DNA of 64,000 bases from Haloactinomyces albus (lineage in GTDB: Bacteria > Actinomycetota > Actinomycetes > Mycobacteriales > Pseudonocardiaceae): positions 2,356,001-2,420,000 of the forward strand of contig NZ_JAVDXW010000001.1 of assembly GCF_031458135.1 (NCBI RefSeq). Reading direction: 5' to 3'. The notes beneath the pieces are model-generated. The model saw only the letters and a list, made by a program, of their open reading frames with translations. It had not been told where the DNA came from and searched no databases. A program made the translations under genes and the position numbers. The stretch's first letter is position 1. Each line of letters starts with the position of its first letter. Below, piece after piece: positions 37,305 through 46,949 of this stretch.

Positions 37305-38582
37305 ATGCCAACCACTCGCCGGGTTGCCGTCATCGGAGGCAACCGGATTCCGTTCGCACGTTCCGGTGGACCCTACACCCGGGCGTCCAATCAGGACATG
37401 CTCACGGCCGCGCTGGACGGGCTCATCGCACGTTTCGGCCTGCAGGACGAGCGGATCGGGGAATTCGTTGCGGGTGCGGTACTCAAGCACAGCCGGGACT
37501 TCAACCTTGCCCGTGAGACCGTCCTCGGTTCCCGTCTCGACCCTCGCACCGTCGCCCACGACGTGCAGATGGCCTGTGGGACGGGGCTCGAATCGGTCAT
37601 CTCGGTGGCCAACAAGATCGCACTCGGGCAGATCGACTCCGGCATCGCCGGGGGTGTCGACTCGGCCAGTGATGCGCCCATCGCGCTCAACGACGACCTG
37701 CGCCGCGTGCTGCTGCAGGCCAATCACGCCAAGAGCTTCGGAGGGCGTCTGCAGGCGCTGACCGGATTACGGCCGCAGCACATCGTGCCCGAGATCCCGC
37801 GGAATGCCGAGCCGCGCACGGGGTTGTCCATGGGTGAGCATGCGGCCTCCACCGCCGCCGCCTGGCAGATCGACCGCGTCGATCAGGACGAACTCGCCGC
37901 GCGCAGCCATCAGCGCCTCGCCGCTGCCTATGACCGGGGTTTCTTCGAGGATCTGGTGACTCCGTTCCAGGGATTGTCGCGCGATCAGAACCTGCGACCG
38001 GAGAGCTCGGCGGACAAACTCGCCAAACTCAAGCCGGTTTTCGGGCGTGACGAGAACGCGACGATGACCGCAGGGAACTCCACTCCCCTGTCCGACGGCG
38101 CTTCCACCGTGTTGCTGGCCGACGAGGAGTGGGCCAAGCAGCGGCGGCTGCCCGTGCTGGCCTACATCGCCGACTTCGTCTCGGAGGCAGTCGACTACGT
38201 CAGCGGCGACGAGGGGCTGCTCATGGCGCCGACCTACGCGGTGCCGAAGTTGCTCGACCGTGCCGGGATCGGGCTCGGCGACTTCGACCTCTACGAGGTG
38301 CACGAGGCCTTCGCCTCGCAGGTGCTGACCACGCTGAGGGCTTGGCAGGACCCCGAGTTCTGCGAGCACCGGCTCGGCCTGGACGGGCCGCTGGGTGACA
38401 TTGACACGGACCGTCTCAATGTCAACGGTTCCTCGCTGGCCGCGGGGCATCCGTTCGCGGCGACCGGTGGCCGCATCGTGGCGACGTTGGCGAAGCTGCT
38501 CGCCGAACGCCGGTCGGGGCGGGGACTGATCTCGATCTGTGCGGCAGGCGGGCAGGGCGTCACAGCCATCCTCGAACGTTGA
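37305..38582 (+). CDS. fadA2: Acetyl-CoA C-acyltransferase (thiolase, FadA2 type)
   Basis: A 425-residue thiolase for the last step of beta-oxidation. The acyl-accepting Cys is in HDVQMACGTGLESVISV; the His of YEVHEAFASQVL and the C-terminal Cys in LISICAAGGQGVTAIL complete the triad; NVNGSSLAAGHPFAATGGR is the glycine-rich loop. The divergent fabG4 neighbour matches Rv0242c-Rv0243. ATG 37305 follows GAGGGAG. FadI-like alpha subunits are the alternative; the divergent FabG4 context favours FadA2. Confidence 0.95.
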   Translation: MPTTRRVAVIGGNRIPFARSGGPYTRASNQDMLTAALDGLIARFGLQDERIGEFVAGAVLKHSRDFNLARETVLGSRLDPRTVAHDVQMACGTGLESVISVANKIALGQIDSGIAGGVDSASDAPIALNDDLRRVLLQANHAKSFGGRLQALTGLRPQHIVPEIPRNAEPRTGLSMGEHAASTAAAWQIDRVDQDELAARSHQRLAAAYDRGFFEDLVTPFQGLSRDQNLRPESSADKLAKLKPVFGRDENATMTAGNSTPLSDGASTVLLADEEWAKQRRLPVLAYIADFVSEAVDYVSGDEGLLMAPTYAVPKLLDRAGIGLGDFDLYEVHEAFASQVLTTLRAWQDPEFCEHRLGLDGPLGDIDTDRLNVNGSSLAAGHPFAATGGRIVATLAKLLAERRSGRGLISICAAGGQGVTAILER

Positions 38583-39033
38583 GGTCCCCGAAGCGTCCTT
38601 GCCGCTGTTGCCGATACTCGGTCGTTGTTACTGGTGAGGCGCTTGCGTGGTGGCGAATGACCTCGGCTGTGAGTACATCTGAATGTGATCTAAGTTACAG
38701 TGAAGCATAGTTGTAACGCTCGGATGTCAATCCACGATGTACGGGGTGACTCCGCGATGCTGTCGGACCCCCGACCTGACAGCATCGCGGAGCTTTCCAC
38801 CATCCGATGTTCACCCGGGGTCGATGCCTCGAGCTCGGGTGCCAGCGTTGAAATGTCCTCGCCTCCGGAGTGGTCTCCACGCCGCCGGCCGAGGTGTCTC
38901 CTCGTCGCCATTCGGTGACGAATCCGATCAAGGCGGCCCTGTGTAAGCAGGGGTGCCTCCGCATACCTCATATCGGTTACCCACGGTGATTATTTGATCA
39001 CCTGGCTCTTCGGTGCACGAAGGGTGAGACACC
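38583..39033. other. 450-bp intergenic region with a strong hairpin
   Basis: No gene is convincing here; small open frames on both strands read through an inverted repeat and so mirror each other. The main structure is CTCCGCGATGCTGTC (38750-38764) with GACAGCATCGCGGAG (38778-38792), a perfect 15-bp stem with a 13-base loop. A looser dyad GTTAC-n14-GTAAC lies at about 38693-38716. It may hold a small RNA or the distal fadA2 terminator. Confidence 0.6.
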
Positions 39034-39234
39034 ATGCAAACCACGATCATGCTCATCGGCGCGTTGGTGCCGATCATGGCGGCAAGCCTGTTCTACGTCA
39101 GCGACCGCCGGGGGCAGCTTGCCCAACCGGTCGCAGGCCGGTCCGAGCAGGACCAGCCAGGACTGCACTCATCGGGTCAGGACCGCGCCGAACAGGATCG
39201 GTCGATCCTGCCTTCGGAGACCGACCACGGCTGA
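39034..39234 (+). CDS. Small single-pass membrane protein (hypothetical)
   Basis: A possible 66-residue protein. ATG 39034 follows AGGGTGAG at ribosome-binding distance. Residues 3-22 are a hydrophobic helix (TTIMLIGALVPIMAASLFYV), then a basic SDRRGQ stop-transfer and a hydrophilic Gln/Asp/Ser tail. The membrane topology is plausible (inside-positive tail), but there is no family I recognise. It could be co-transcribed with the NHL-thioredoxin gene 80 bases downstream. Confidence 0.45.
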   Translation: MQTTIMLIGALVPIMAASLFYVSDRRGQLAQPVAGRSEQDQPGLHSSGQDRAEQDRSILPSETDHG

Positions 39235-39314
39235 CCGGCCGCTGCACGTGTGACACGGACGGCGACTCCGCAACGCCGGGAACAGCGGCGGAGGTGCAGT
39301 GGTTCGATAGGGGT

Positions 39315-41297
39315 GTGGCCACTTCCGCACAGCAGACCCGCCGCGCGCGCGTGCGCGCGCCTGAACCGACCGGACGCCGGTGGTTGAACACCGGCGGAGA
39401 ACGGGTTCGACTCTCGGATCTGCGGGGCAAGGTGGTGCTCCTGGACTTCTGGTCTTTCTGCTGTATCAACTGCCTGCACGTGCTCGACGAGTTGCGCCCG
39501 CTGGAGGAGGAGTTCGCCGACGAACTCGTCACGCTCGGTGTGCACTCGCCGAAGTTCGAACACGAGGCCGATCCCGAGGCTCTCGCGGCGGCGGTTGAAC
39601 GCTATGCCGTGCACCATCCCGTCCTCGATGACCCGGAGCTTTCCACCTGGCAGGACTATGCCGTCAAGGCATGGCCGACGCTGGTCGTGGTGGATCCCGA
39701 GGGCTACGTCGTCCACGTCGCGGCCGGTGAGGGACACGTCGAGGCACTCGGGAAGGTCATCGGTGAAGTGGTCGTCGAGCACGACGCGAAAGGCACATTG
39801 CACCGTGGTGACGGTCCGTACGTGCCGCCGGAGAACCCCGGTACCACGCTGCGTTTCCCCGGCAAGGTGATCAGGCTCGAGGGCGGGACCATGCTGGTGT
39901 CCGATTCGGCGCAGCATTCGCTCGTCGAGTTCGCCGCCGATGGCGAGACCGTGGTGCGCCGCATCGGCAGTGGTGAGCGGGGCAGCACCGACGGTCCGCC
40001 CACCGACGAGTTGCCCGTCGGTGACCTGCCCGCCGGCGGTCCGGTCACCGATGGGCCGGTCACCGATGGGCGGGTTCGTGCCGCGAGCTTCCGTGAACCC
40101 GCCGGACTGGCACTGCTGCCCGAGCCCGTCGCAGCCGAGGTCGGCTACGACGTCGTGGTCGCCGACACCGTCAACCACCTGCTGCGGGGAGTCTCCCTGG
40201 CGGACGGTCGGGTAACCACTGTCGCCGGGACCGGTGAGCAGTGGCGATCCGGTCCCGCCCAACCTGGTGCGGAGACCCTGCCCGCCCTGGAGGCTCCGCT
40301 CACCAGCCCCTGGGACGTGTGCTGGTGGGACCCCGTTGGGGGGATCGTGGTCGCCATGGCGGGCAACCACACGCTCGGACTGTTCGATCCGATCGCGGGT
40401 GAAATTCGGCGGTTCGCGGGCACCACGGTGGAGGGCTTGCGCGACGGCGATGTCACCGAGGCCTTCTTCGCCCAGCCCTCGGGCCTGGCCGACGGTGGGC
40501 GGCGGTTGTGGCTGGTGGACTCGGAGACCTCGGCGCTGCGCTGGATCGAGGTCTCCCCGGAAGGGCTCGAAAACGGATTCGAGGTGCATACCGCTGTCGG
40601 GACGGGACTGTTCGACTTCGGGCACGCCGACGGGCCCGCCGAGCAGGCGCTGCTGCAGCATCCGCTTGGTGTCGCGGTACTACCGGATGCCACGGTTGCG
40701 GTCTGTGACACCTACAACGGCGCGATCCGCCGCTACGACCCCGAGACCGGAGAGGTGTCCACACTGGCCACCGATGTTGCCGAACCATCCGGGGCGACCC
40801 TGATCGATGGTGAACTGGTGGTGGTCGCCTCGACGGCACATCGCCTGGAGCGCCCCGTGCCACCCGGAGTGGCCGCACAGCTCGTCCGGGGCGCAGCACA
40901 GCAGGTCACGCGCCCCGCGACCGAGGTCGCTCCGGGCGAGGTGGGACTGGTGGTGGTGTTCACGCCACCACCGGGGCAGAAACTCGACGAGCGGTACGGC
41001 CCCTCCACCAGCCTGGAGATCAGTGCGTCGCCGTCGGAATTACTGGTGGAAGGCGAGGGCACGGGCACCGCGCTGAACCGTCGCCTGGTGCTGGCCGAGG
41101 GGCGGGAGTCCGGATCGGCGGCGGATGGCGTGTTGCATGTCGTCGCCCAGGCTGCGAGCTGCGATGACGACGGGGCGACCGAGCATCCCGCCTGCCGGCT
41201 GACCCGTCAGGACTGGGGAGTGCCGATTCGGATCGTCTCAGGAGGGCCGGACCGCCTGCCGCTGGTGATGGGCGGACTGGATGATCAGGAGTCGTGA
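39315..41297 (+). CDS. Thioredoxin-NHL repeat protein (NHLRC2-like)
   Basis: A 660-residue protein. Residues about 20-160 are a thioredoxin/TlpA-like domain: GGERVRLSDLRGKVVLLDFWSFCCINCLHVL, where the active site is C-C-I-N-C rather than CxxC, then LVVVDPEGYVVHV. The rest is an NHL-type beta-propeller (FREPAGLALLPE, VADTVNHLLRGV, SPWDVCWWDP, FAQPSGLADGG, HPLGVAVLPDATVAVCDTYNGAIRRYD). The start is GTG 39315; the frame is open earlier but without a domain. An alternating CG tract lies just inside the start. The role is unknown; redox sensing or scaffolding is speculation. Confidence 0.9.
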   Translation: MATSAQQTRRARVRAPEPTGRRWLNTGGERVRLSDLRGKVVLLDFWSFCCINCLHVLDELRPLEEEFADELVTLGVHSPKFEHEADPEALAAAVERYAVHHPVLDDPELSTWQDYAVKAWPTLVVVDPEGYVVHVAAGEGHVEALGKVIGEVVVEHDAKGTLHRGDGPYVPPENPGTTLRFPGKVIRLEGGTMLVSDSAQHSLVEFAADGETVVRRIGSGERGSTDGPPTDELPVGDLPAGGPVTDGPVTDGRVRAASFREPAGLALLPEPVAAEVGYDVVVADTVNHLLRGVSLADGRVTTVAGTGEQWRSGPAQPGAETLPALEAPLTSPWDVCWWDPVGGIVVAMAGNHTLGLFDPIAGEIRRFAGTTVEGLRDGDVTEAFFAQPSGLADGGRRLWLVDSETSALRWIEVSPEGLENGFEVHTAVGTGLFDFGHADGPAEQALLQHPLGVAVLPDATVAVCDTYNGAIRRYDPETGEVSTLATDVAEPSGATLIDGELVVVASTAHRLERPVPPGVAAQLVRGAAQQVTRPATEVAPGEVGLVVVFTPPPGQKLDERYGPSTSLEISASPSELLVEGEGTGTALNRRLVLAEGRESGSAADGVLHVVAQAASCDDDGATEHPACRLTRQDWGVPIRIVSGGPDRLPLVMGGLDDQES

Positions 41298-41373
41298 ATG
41301 GGTATAAACCATTGTGTTGAAGGCGACAACCCTGCACGAAGGTACCTGTAGGACAAGCGCGTAAACTTTTCGG

Positions 41374-41694
41374 GTGACCGATGCCAAGCTTGAGATCCAG
41401 ATGCTGCACGACCGGGTCATGGTGCAGGTCTCCGAAGATTCCGGGGAGCGCCGCAGCAGCGGCGGCATTGTGATCCCTGCCACTGCCCAGGTGGCCAAGC
41501 GACTGGTCTGGGGAGAGGTTTTCGGAGTCGGCAGCCACGCCCGGTCGGTCCAGGTCGGAGATCGGGTGCTGTTCAACCCCGAGGAGCAGTTCGAGGTCGA
41601 GGTGCAGGGCCGGATGTATCTGGTGCTGCGGGAACGGGACTTGCACGCCGTGGCCTCGGAACGCACCGAACAGGGCACCGGCCTGTACCTGTGA
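41374..41694 (+). CDS. GroES-like co-chaperonin family protein
   Basis: A 106-residue Cpn10-fold protein starting at GTG. It has LHDRVMVQVSED, SSGGIVIPATAQVAKRLVWGEVFGVG, VQVGDRVLFNPEEQFEVEVQG and YLVLRERDLHAV, the GroES arrangement, but with a divergent mobile loop and no neighbouring groEL. It is likely one of the stand-alone GroES-like proteins of actinobacteria rather than the primary GroES. Confidence 0.85.
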   Translation: MTDAKLEIQMLHDRVMVQVSEDSGERRSSGGIVIPATAQVAKRLVWGEVFGVGSHARSVQVGDRVLFNPEEQFEVEVQGRMYLVLRERDLHAVASERTEQGTGLYL

Positions 41695-41858
41695 CCTCCC
41701 CGGACGGCCGTCCGAGAACAACGAACAACAGCGCACGGCATCGGACCCGGCCGTGCGTCGAGTACGTTTGGCACAGCGAACATTCTTCCTTGCCACGGGC
41801 TCTCGCCTGATGCTGTTCGCTGTTGGCCCCACCGCACGACCGACGAGAAGGGGACGCG

Positions 41859-44132
41859 GTGCCGGAAGACGACGAACACCCCGACAGAGTGGGCACGGGG
41901 TCGGATGACCAGGTGTGGACTTCCACCGAACGGATAGGCCCTCCGGGGGAGGACCTCGGCATGGCGGACACCGAGGGCAGTGACTCCGCTTCCGATGTGG
42001 AACCAGCGACCTCGTCGGGTATCAGCCGGGAATCCACCGGCGACTCGGCAGGCAGTGAGCGGACCGTGCGGATCTCGGGTGGGTTGGCCCCGGAGGAACC
42101 GACCGAGCGGGAGTTGTCTCCGCAGGATCCCTCCGCAACCGAGCGGACACAGCGGATCCCGGCGGTTCCGGCCGAGCCGGAGCCGGGCGGTGGGTTCTCC
42201 GAGTCCGACACCGAGCGGACACGGGCCATCGAACCGGTTGCCGAACACTCCTGGAACCCGGCAGTGGCGGAACCGGCAGCGGAAATCACGAGCACGGAGG
42301 TCCCGACAGCGGTGGTTGCCGCTGAAAACCGGTCGAATCCCTCCGACGGGCATCCGGACTCTCCGGCCGCATACCCCGATGAACAGCAGCCCACCGAGCG
42401 GCACGACACTGCCGAGGAGGGGGGTAAAAACCGTAAGAGGCTGCTGCACGCGGGCGTGGTTGCGGGCATCGTCGCGGGTTTGCTCGGCCTGCTCTACATC
42501 GGAGACCTGGCCTTCAGTAGTGGCCTGATGCCGCGCGGCACCGTCGTGGCCGATGTTGCGGTGGGGGGACTGGACAAGGCAGCGGCAGAGCGCGAACTGC
42601 GGGCGGAGATCGGGCCGCACCTCGACGAGCCGGTGCAGCTTCGAGTCGGTGACGCGACGGCCTCGATCGACCCGGCCGCAGTCGGTCTGAAAATGGACTG
42701 GGATGCGACTCTGGACAAGGCGGGCTCTCAGCCGTTGAACCCGATCACCCGAGTGTCCTCGTTCTTCACCACCAGGGAAATCGCTCCGGTCAGCAACGTC
42801 GATCGGGAGAAGCTCACGGCGGCGCTGCAGAAGGTCAAGCCGGAACTGCACCGGAAACCGAAGGAAGGCACCATTCGGTTCGAGGGCACCGAACCGGTTG
42901 CGGTGGAGCCGGTGACCGGTCGCTCGGTCGATGTGCAACGATCGCTCGATGTGGTCGTGGCCGAGTGGATCGGGACCGATCCGGTGCGGCTGCCGTTCAC
43001 CAAACAGCCGGTGAGCACGACCACCGAAGGTGTGCACAAGGCGCTGAATCGGATCGCGAAGCCTGCGGTGGCGGCGCCTGTGACGGTGCTCGGTGATGGC
43101 AAGAAAGCCACACTCGGCCCCGAGGACATCGCGAACTCGCTGCGCTTCGAACCCAACGGTAAGGGCGGTCTGAAGTCGCACATCGACGTCCCGACGGCAA
43201 CCGAGGTGGTGAAGCCGCAGCTGGCGGACACCATCAAGCAGGGCGAGGATGCGAGCGTCGTCATCGAAGGTGGCAAGCCGGTCGTGCAGCCGTCGGTACA
43301 CGGCCGCGTCATCAACTGGGAGAAGAGCTTCGCTCCGCTGAACAAGGTGCTTCGGCAGCCGGGCGGGCGCCAGGTACGGGCTGTCTACGAGGACCAGCCC
43401 GCCGAGTTCACCACCGAGGAGGCCAAGCAGCTCGGCATCAAGGAGCAGGTCAGCACCTTCACGACCAAGGGTTTCAGCCATGACTCCGGGGTGAACATCC
43501 GGCGGGTCGCCGAGGAGGTCGACGGTGCGATCGTCAAGCCGGGTGAGACATTCAGCCTGAACGGTTACACCGGTGTCCGGCAGAAGCCGCAGGGCTATAT
43601 CGCCTCGGGCATCATCAAGAATGGCCGCCCGGCCGAGGCCGTCGGCGGTGGCATCTCCCAGTTCGCCACGACACTGTTCAACGCCGCCTACTTCGCGGGC
43701 ATGAAGGACATCGAGCACCGCGAGCACAGCTACTACATCAGTCGCTACCCGATGGGGCGGGAGGCGACCGTGTTCCAACAGCCGGACGGCACCAGCCTCA
43801 TCGACGTCAAGTTCAAGAACGTCTCGGACAGCGGCATCCTGATCGAGACGGCTTGGACACCGAGTTCGGTCACCGTGACCCTGTGGGGGACCAAGCAGTT
43901 CGAGGTGAGCTCGAGCACGAGCCCGAAGAGCAACTTCGTCCCGCCGAAGGAGATCACGATCCCCGAGGGGGAACCGTGCAGCCCGACCGGCGGTCAGAAG
44001 GGCTTCACCGTCTACAACACCCGCACGGTCAAAAACCTCGAGACAGGTGAGGTGACCAAGCAGCGCGAGCGGACCGTTTACGAGCCACAGCCGATCGTGC
44101 ACTGCGGAAAGCCACCGGATTCGGCGCAGTAG
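41859..44132 (+). CDS. VanW-family protein with peptidoglycan-binding-like domains
   Basis: A 757-residue single-pass membrane protein. Residues 1-190 are an acidic, disordered cytoplasmic region. A membrane helix follows (LLHAGVVAGIVAGLLGLLYIGDLAF). Outside there are two PG_binding_4-like modules, a beta-rich stretch, then the VanW domain: FSHDSGVNIRRVAEEVDGAIVKPGETFSLNGYTGVR, GGGISQFATTLFNAAYFAGM, EHSYYISRYPMGREATV. VanW domains occur with glycopeptide-resistance and cell-wall genes, but their reaction is not established. GTG 41859 has GAAGGGG six bases upstream. Confidence 0.93.
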   Translation: MPEDDEHPDRVGTGSDDQVWTSTERIGPPGEDLGMADTEGSDSASDVEPATSSGISRESTGDSAGSERTVRISGGLAPEEPTERELSPQDPSATERTQRIPAVPAEPEPGGGFSESDTERTRAIEPVAEHSWNPAVAEPAAEITSTEVPTAVVAAENRSNPSDGHPDSPAAYPDEQQPTERHDTAEEGGKNRKRLLHAGVVAGIVAGLLGLLYIGDLAFSSGLMPRGTVVADVAVGGLDKAAAERELRAEIGPHLDEPVQLRVGDATASIDPAAVGLKMDWDATLDKAGSQPLNPITRVSSFFTTREIAPVSNVDREKLTAALQKVKPELHRKPKEGTIRFEGTEPVAVEPVTGRSVDVQRSLDVVVAEWIGTDPVRLPFTKQPVSTTTEGVHKALNRIAKPAVAAPVTVLGDGKKATLGPEDIANSLRFEPNGKGGLKSHIDVPTATEVVKPQLADTIKQGEDASVVIEGGKPVVQPSVHGRVINWEKSFAPLNKVLRQPGGRQVRAVYEDQPAEFTTEEAKQLGIKEQVSTFTTKGFSHDSGVNIRRVAEEVDGAIVKPGETFSLNGYTGVRQKPQGYIASGIIKNGRPAEAVGGGISQFATTLFNAAYFAGMKDIEHREHSYYISRYPMGREATVFQQPDGTSLIDVKFKNVSDSGILIETAWTPSSVTVTLWGTKQFEVSSSTSPKSNFVPPKEITIPEGEPCSPTGGQKGFTVYNTRTVKNLETGEVTKQRERTVYEPQPIVHCGKPPDSAQ

Positions 44133-44191
44133 GCGCCGCAGTGGGCACGGATCGAGCCGGTTCGATCCGGGCGGTGCTATGACGCGTTGAA

Positions 44192-44235
44192 CAGTTTCGC
44201 GCGAAATCAACGAAATGTGCTTTCGCGCGAAACTG
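44192..44235. repeat. Double GTTTCGCGCGAAAC-core element (copies 2 and 3)
   Basis: CAGTTTCGCGCGAAA (44192-44206) and TTTCGCGCGAAACTG (44221-44235) each contain the 12-bp self-complementary core TTTCGCGCGAAA and together form a perfect 15-bp inverted repeat with a 14-base spacer. They lie in the gap between the convergent VanW and FadE5-type genes. Same core as at 16407-16428 and 59551-59596. Confidence 0.8.
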
Positions 44236-44330
44236 ACAGCACAGAGCAGCGCTGTATCCACAAGGTCATGCAGTTGTCCCCAGGATCACCGAAGCCGCAA
44301 GGGTCCGTGCACAAGCCTGGAACGAACGAA

Positions 44331-44360
44331 GGCGCCCCTTTCGTGGCCGAAAGGGGCGCC
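44331..44360 (-). terminator. Terminator hairpin after the FadE5-type gene
   Basis: GGCGCCCCTTT (44331-44341) and AAAGGGGCGCC (44350-44360) form a perfect 11-bp stem with an 8-base loop, 21 bases after the dehydrogenase stop. On the minus strand it is followed by TTCGTTCG, a weak T-rich tail. Confidence 0.8.
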
Positions 44361-44380
44361 GCTGTGCCTCGTTCAGGAGA

Positions 44381-46222
44381 TCAGAATGCGGCCTCGTCGA
44401 TCTCCATCAGGGAGTTGTCGGCCGACTCGACGATCGTGCGGCGCGAGCCGAGCTCGGGCAGCACGTTCTTGGCGAAGAACCGGGCCACGGCCACCTTGCC
44501 CTGGTAGAAGGACTCGTCCTTGGTGGAGCCGGTGTCCAGCGCCTGCAGCGCGACTTCGGCCTGGCGCAGCAGCAGCCAGCCGATCAGCAGGTCGCCCATG
44601 CTCATCAGCAGCGTGACGGCGTGCTGGCCGACCTTGTAGACGTTGTCGACCTCCTCCTGGGCCGAGCTCACGTAGCCGATCATGGTGCCGAGCATCCCCT
44701 GGGCGTCGTCCAGAGCCTGCCCGAGCAACTTGCGGGTTTCCGCGAGCGGGTCATCGGAACTCTCCGAGACCAGCGACTCCTGCACCTGTCCGGCGATGTG
44801 GCCGAGCGCCTGACCGTTGTCCTTGACGATCTTGCGGAAGAAGAAGTCCTGCGCCTGGATCGCCGTGGTGCCTTCGTACAGACTGTCGATCTTCGCGTCG
44901 CGAATGTACTGCTCGATCGGGTAGTCCTGCAGGTAGCCGGATCCTCCGAGGGTCTGCAGTGACAGGGTCAGCATCTCGTAGGCGCGCTCGGAACCCACTC
45001 CCTTGACGATCGGCAGCAGCAGATCGTTGACTTTCTCGGACAGCGACACATCGGTGCCGTCGGCCTTGCCCTGTGCGATCTCGTCCTGGAACGTCGCGGT
45101 GTAGGTGTACACCGCGCGCAGGCCCTCGGAGTAGGCCTTCTGCAGCATCAGGATGCGCCGCACGTCGGGGTGGTTGGTGATCGTCACCCGCGGCGCGGTC
45201 TTGTCGGTTGTCCGGGTCAGGTCGGCGCTCTGCACGCGCTCCTTGGCGTAGTCCAGAGCATTGAGGTAACCGGTGGACAGAGTTCCGATGGCCTTCGTTC
45301 CGACCATCATCCGTGCGTACTCGATGACCTGGAACATCTGCGCGATTCCGTCGTGGACGTCACCGAGCAGCCACCCCTTGGCCGGGGTGCCGTGCTGGCC
45401 GAAGGTCAGCTCGCAGGTCGCCGAGGCGTTCAGTCCCATCTTGTGCTCGACGTTGGTGACGAAGGCACCGTTGCGCTCGCCGGGCTCTCCGGTCTGCGAG
45501 TCGAAGTGGAACTTCGGCACCAGGAACAGACTCAGCCCCTTCGTGCCGGGCTTGCTCTCCACGCCGTGCCCCTCGGGGCGAGCCAGCACCAGATGCATGA
45601 TGTTCTCGGTCATGTCCTGGTCGGCGGAGGTGATGAACCGCTTCACTCCGTCCAGATGCCAGCTGCCGTCTTCCTGCTGGATCGCCTTGGTGCGCCCGGC
45701 GCCGACGTCGGAGCCCGCGTCGGGCTCGGTGAGCACCATCGTGGCACCCCAACCGCGGTCGATGATCAGCTCGGCCCAGCGGCGCTGCTCCGCGGTGCCG
45801 TTGTTCCAGAGGATGGTGGCGAAGTTCGGTCCCGCCATGTACATGAAGACGGCCGGGTTGGCGCCGAGCATGAGCTCCGCGGCGGCCCACTGCACGGTCG
45901 GCGGGATGCCGTAGCCGCCGAGTTCGTCGGGCAGTCCGAGGCGCCACCACTCACCGTCGATCACCTGCTGGTAGGACTTCTTGAACGACTCGGGCAGGGT
46001 CACCGAGTGCGTCTGGGGGTCGAACGCGGCCGGAACGCGGTCGCCCTCCTCGAACGACTCGGCCAGAGGTCCCGTGGCCAGCGTGTTGAGCTCGGTGAGT
46101 ACGCCGCGGGCGGTGTCCTCATCGGATTGCTCGAAGATTCCGGAGCCGAGCCGCTTTTGCACCTGGAATACCTCGAACAGGTTGAACTCGAGGTCGCGGA
46201 CATTGCTCTTGTAGTGACTCAT
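44381..46222 (-). CDS. fadE5: Acyl-CoA dehydrogenase, FadE5 type
   Basis: A 613-residue FAD enzyme. It has [47 protein letters not shown] (flavin/substrate loop), [27 protein letters not shown], and the late [43 protein letters not shown] with the catalytic Glu region. It ends in an extra helical domain. Mycobacterial FadE5 is encoded next to fadA2/fabG4; here it lies 6 kb away. ATG 46222 is preferred. Two tandem operator-like dyads lie 57-94 bases upstream. Confidence 0.95.
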   Translation of the reverse strand: MSHYKSNVRDLEFNLFEVFQVQKRLGSGIFEQSDEDTARGVLTELNTLATGPLAESFEEGDRVPAAFDPQTHSVTLPESFKKSYQQVIDGEWWRLGLPDELGGYGIPPTVQWAAAELMLGANPAVFMYMAGPNFATILWNNGTAEQRRWAELIIDRGWGATMVLTEPDAGSDVGAGRTKAIQQEDGSWHLDGVKRFITSADQDMTENIMHLVLARPEGHGVESKPGTKGLSLFLVPKFHFDSQTGEPGERNGAFVTNVEHKMGLNASATCELTFGQHGTPAKGWLLGDVHDGIAQMFQVIEYARMMVGTKAIGTLSTGYLNALDYAKERVQSADLTRTTDKTAPRVTITNHPDVRRILMLQKAYSEGLRAVYTYTATFQDEIAQGKADGTDVSLSEKVNDLLLPIVKGVGSERAYEMLTLSLQTLGGSGYLQDYPIEQYIRDAKIDSLYEGTTAIQAQDFFFRKIVKDNGQALGHIAGQVQESLVSESSDDPLAETRKLLGQALDDAQGMLGTMIGYVSSAQEEVDNVYKVGQHAVTLLMSMGDLLIGWLLLRQAEVALQALDTGSTKDESFYQGKVAVARFFAKNVLPELGSRRTIVESADNSLMEIDEAAF

Positions 46223-46278
46223 GGCGGGCTCTCTCTGCTGATGTTCCGGGCGGGCCCAGCTCATCGGACACCACGCCC

Positions 46279-46316
46279 TTACTCGTCGGTAACAAGAGGG
46301 TATTACCTAGCAGTAA
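46279..46316. promoter_or_regulatory. Tandem fatty-acid operator sites upstream of fadE5
   Basis: TTACTCGTCGGTAA (46279-46292) and TTACCTAGCAGTAA (46303-46316, which reads TTACTGCTAGGTAA on the other strand) are two copies of the same 14-bp dyad in opposite orientation, centres 24 bp apart, just ahead of the dehydrogenase. The first copy is identical to the one before the EtfD-type gene. Confidence 0.72.
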
Positions 46317-46436
46317 CTTCTGCCAAGGCCGGGGTGGGGTGAATTGCGGTCACACAGGACCGCGTGATGAACACCGGTGCCCGGTCGCACCGCGTCGCCG
46401 GGTGAGGTCCCACACGGACGAGGATCGGAAGCGCTC

Positions 46437-46769
46437 TCAACCTCTGGGCGCATACATGATGATCGCGACGCCGACCAGGCTGATCACCGCTCCGGTGATG
46501 TCCCACCGATCCGGCCGGTACCCGTCGACGACGACGCCCCACAGCAGCGATCCGGCGACGAACACCCCACCATAGGCGGCGAGGATGCGTCCGAAGTGCG
46601 GGTCGGGCTGCAGCGTGGCCACGAAACCGTAGAGGCCCAGCGCGACCACCCCTGCACCCATCCACAGCAACCCCTTGTGTTCACGCACCCCCTGCCACAC
46701 CAGCCAGGCCCCACCGATCTCGGCGAGTGCGGCCAGCAGGAACAGCACGATCGAGCGCAGCACGGTCAT
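46437..46769 (-). CDS. YnfA-family (UPF0060) small membrane protein
   Basis: A 110-residue, four-helix inner-membrane protein: [28 protein letters not shown], then [67 protein letters not shown], which is the full UPF0060 pattern. These resemble SMR transporters, and efflux of cationic compounds has been proposed for the family; substrate here unknown. ATG 46769 gives the family length exactly. Confidence 0.93.
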   Translation of the reverse strand: MTVLRSIVLFLLAALAEIGGAWLVWQGVREHKGLLWMGAGVVALGLYGFVATLQPDPHFGRILAAYGGVFVAGSLLWGVVVDGYRPDRWDITGAVISLVGVAIIMYAPRG

Positions 46770-46862
46770 CGGGCCAGGGTATTGGCCGCGCAGGTGGCAG
46801 CGGGTGACCACCGCGGAGCTCGTGCCGTAACCTGGAGCGAGCTCCGGCTTCCCGGAGCTCGC

Positions 46863-46916
46863 GGCGGTGGGGCTCGCCGGACTCAACCGCGAGAATGCTC
46901 GCCAACGGTCCCTACC
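46863..46916 (+). promoter_or_regulatory. Fluoride riboswitch (crcB motif)
   Basis: The leader of the crcB pair reads GGCGGTGG, then CTCGCC, AACCGC, a 5-bp hairpin GCGAG-AATG-CTCGC, and GGTCCCTACC, in the order of the crcB RNA motif (GGCGATGG / CGCC / AACCGC / hairpin / CCTAC). It lies 34 bases before the crcB start. The match is by eye; the pseudoknot (GGCG with CGCC) can form. Together with two crcB genes this is a strong functional fit. Confidence 0.72.
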
Positions 46917-46949
46917 TGGTGTTGCAGCGCGCCGGTAGGAGGACCGCAC

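Noticed and set aside
37103-37516. 137-residue frame starting nine bases after AAGGAGG
   Set aside because: The ribosome-binding-like sequence is attractive, but the frame reads into fadA2 out of frame and is His/Arg/Gly-rich without homology.
39342-39360. Alternating CG tract (Z-DNA-like)
   Set aside because: It is 19 bases of GC-rich coding sequence for Arg/Ala codons at the start of the NHL-thioredoxin gene; too short and too expected in this genome.
40045-40080. Short direct repeats (GTCACCGATGGGC-like) in the NHL-thioredoxin gene
   Set aside because: They encode a repeated PVTDG peptide in a propeller loop and stay in frame; ordinary coding repeat.
41238-44261. 1007-residue minus-strand open frame
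   Set aside because: Antisense to the VanW gene, whose frame has clear domains; the minus frame is a long stop-free shadow.
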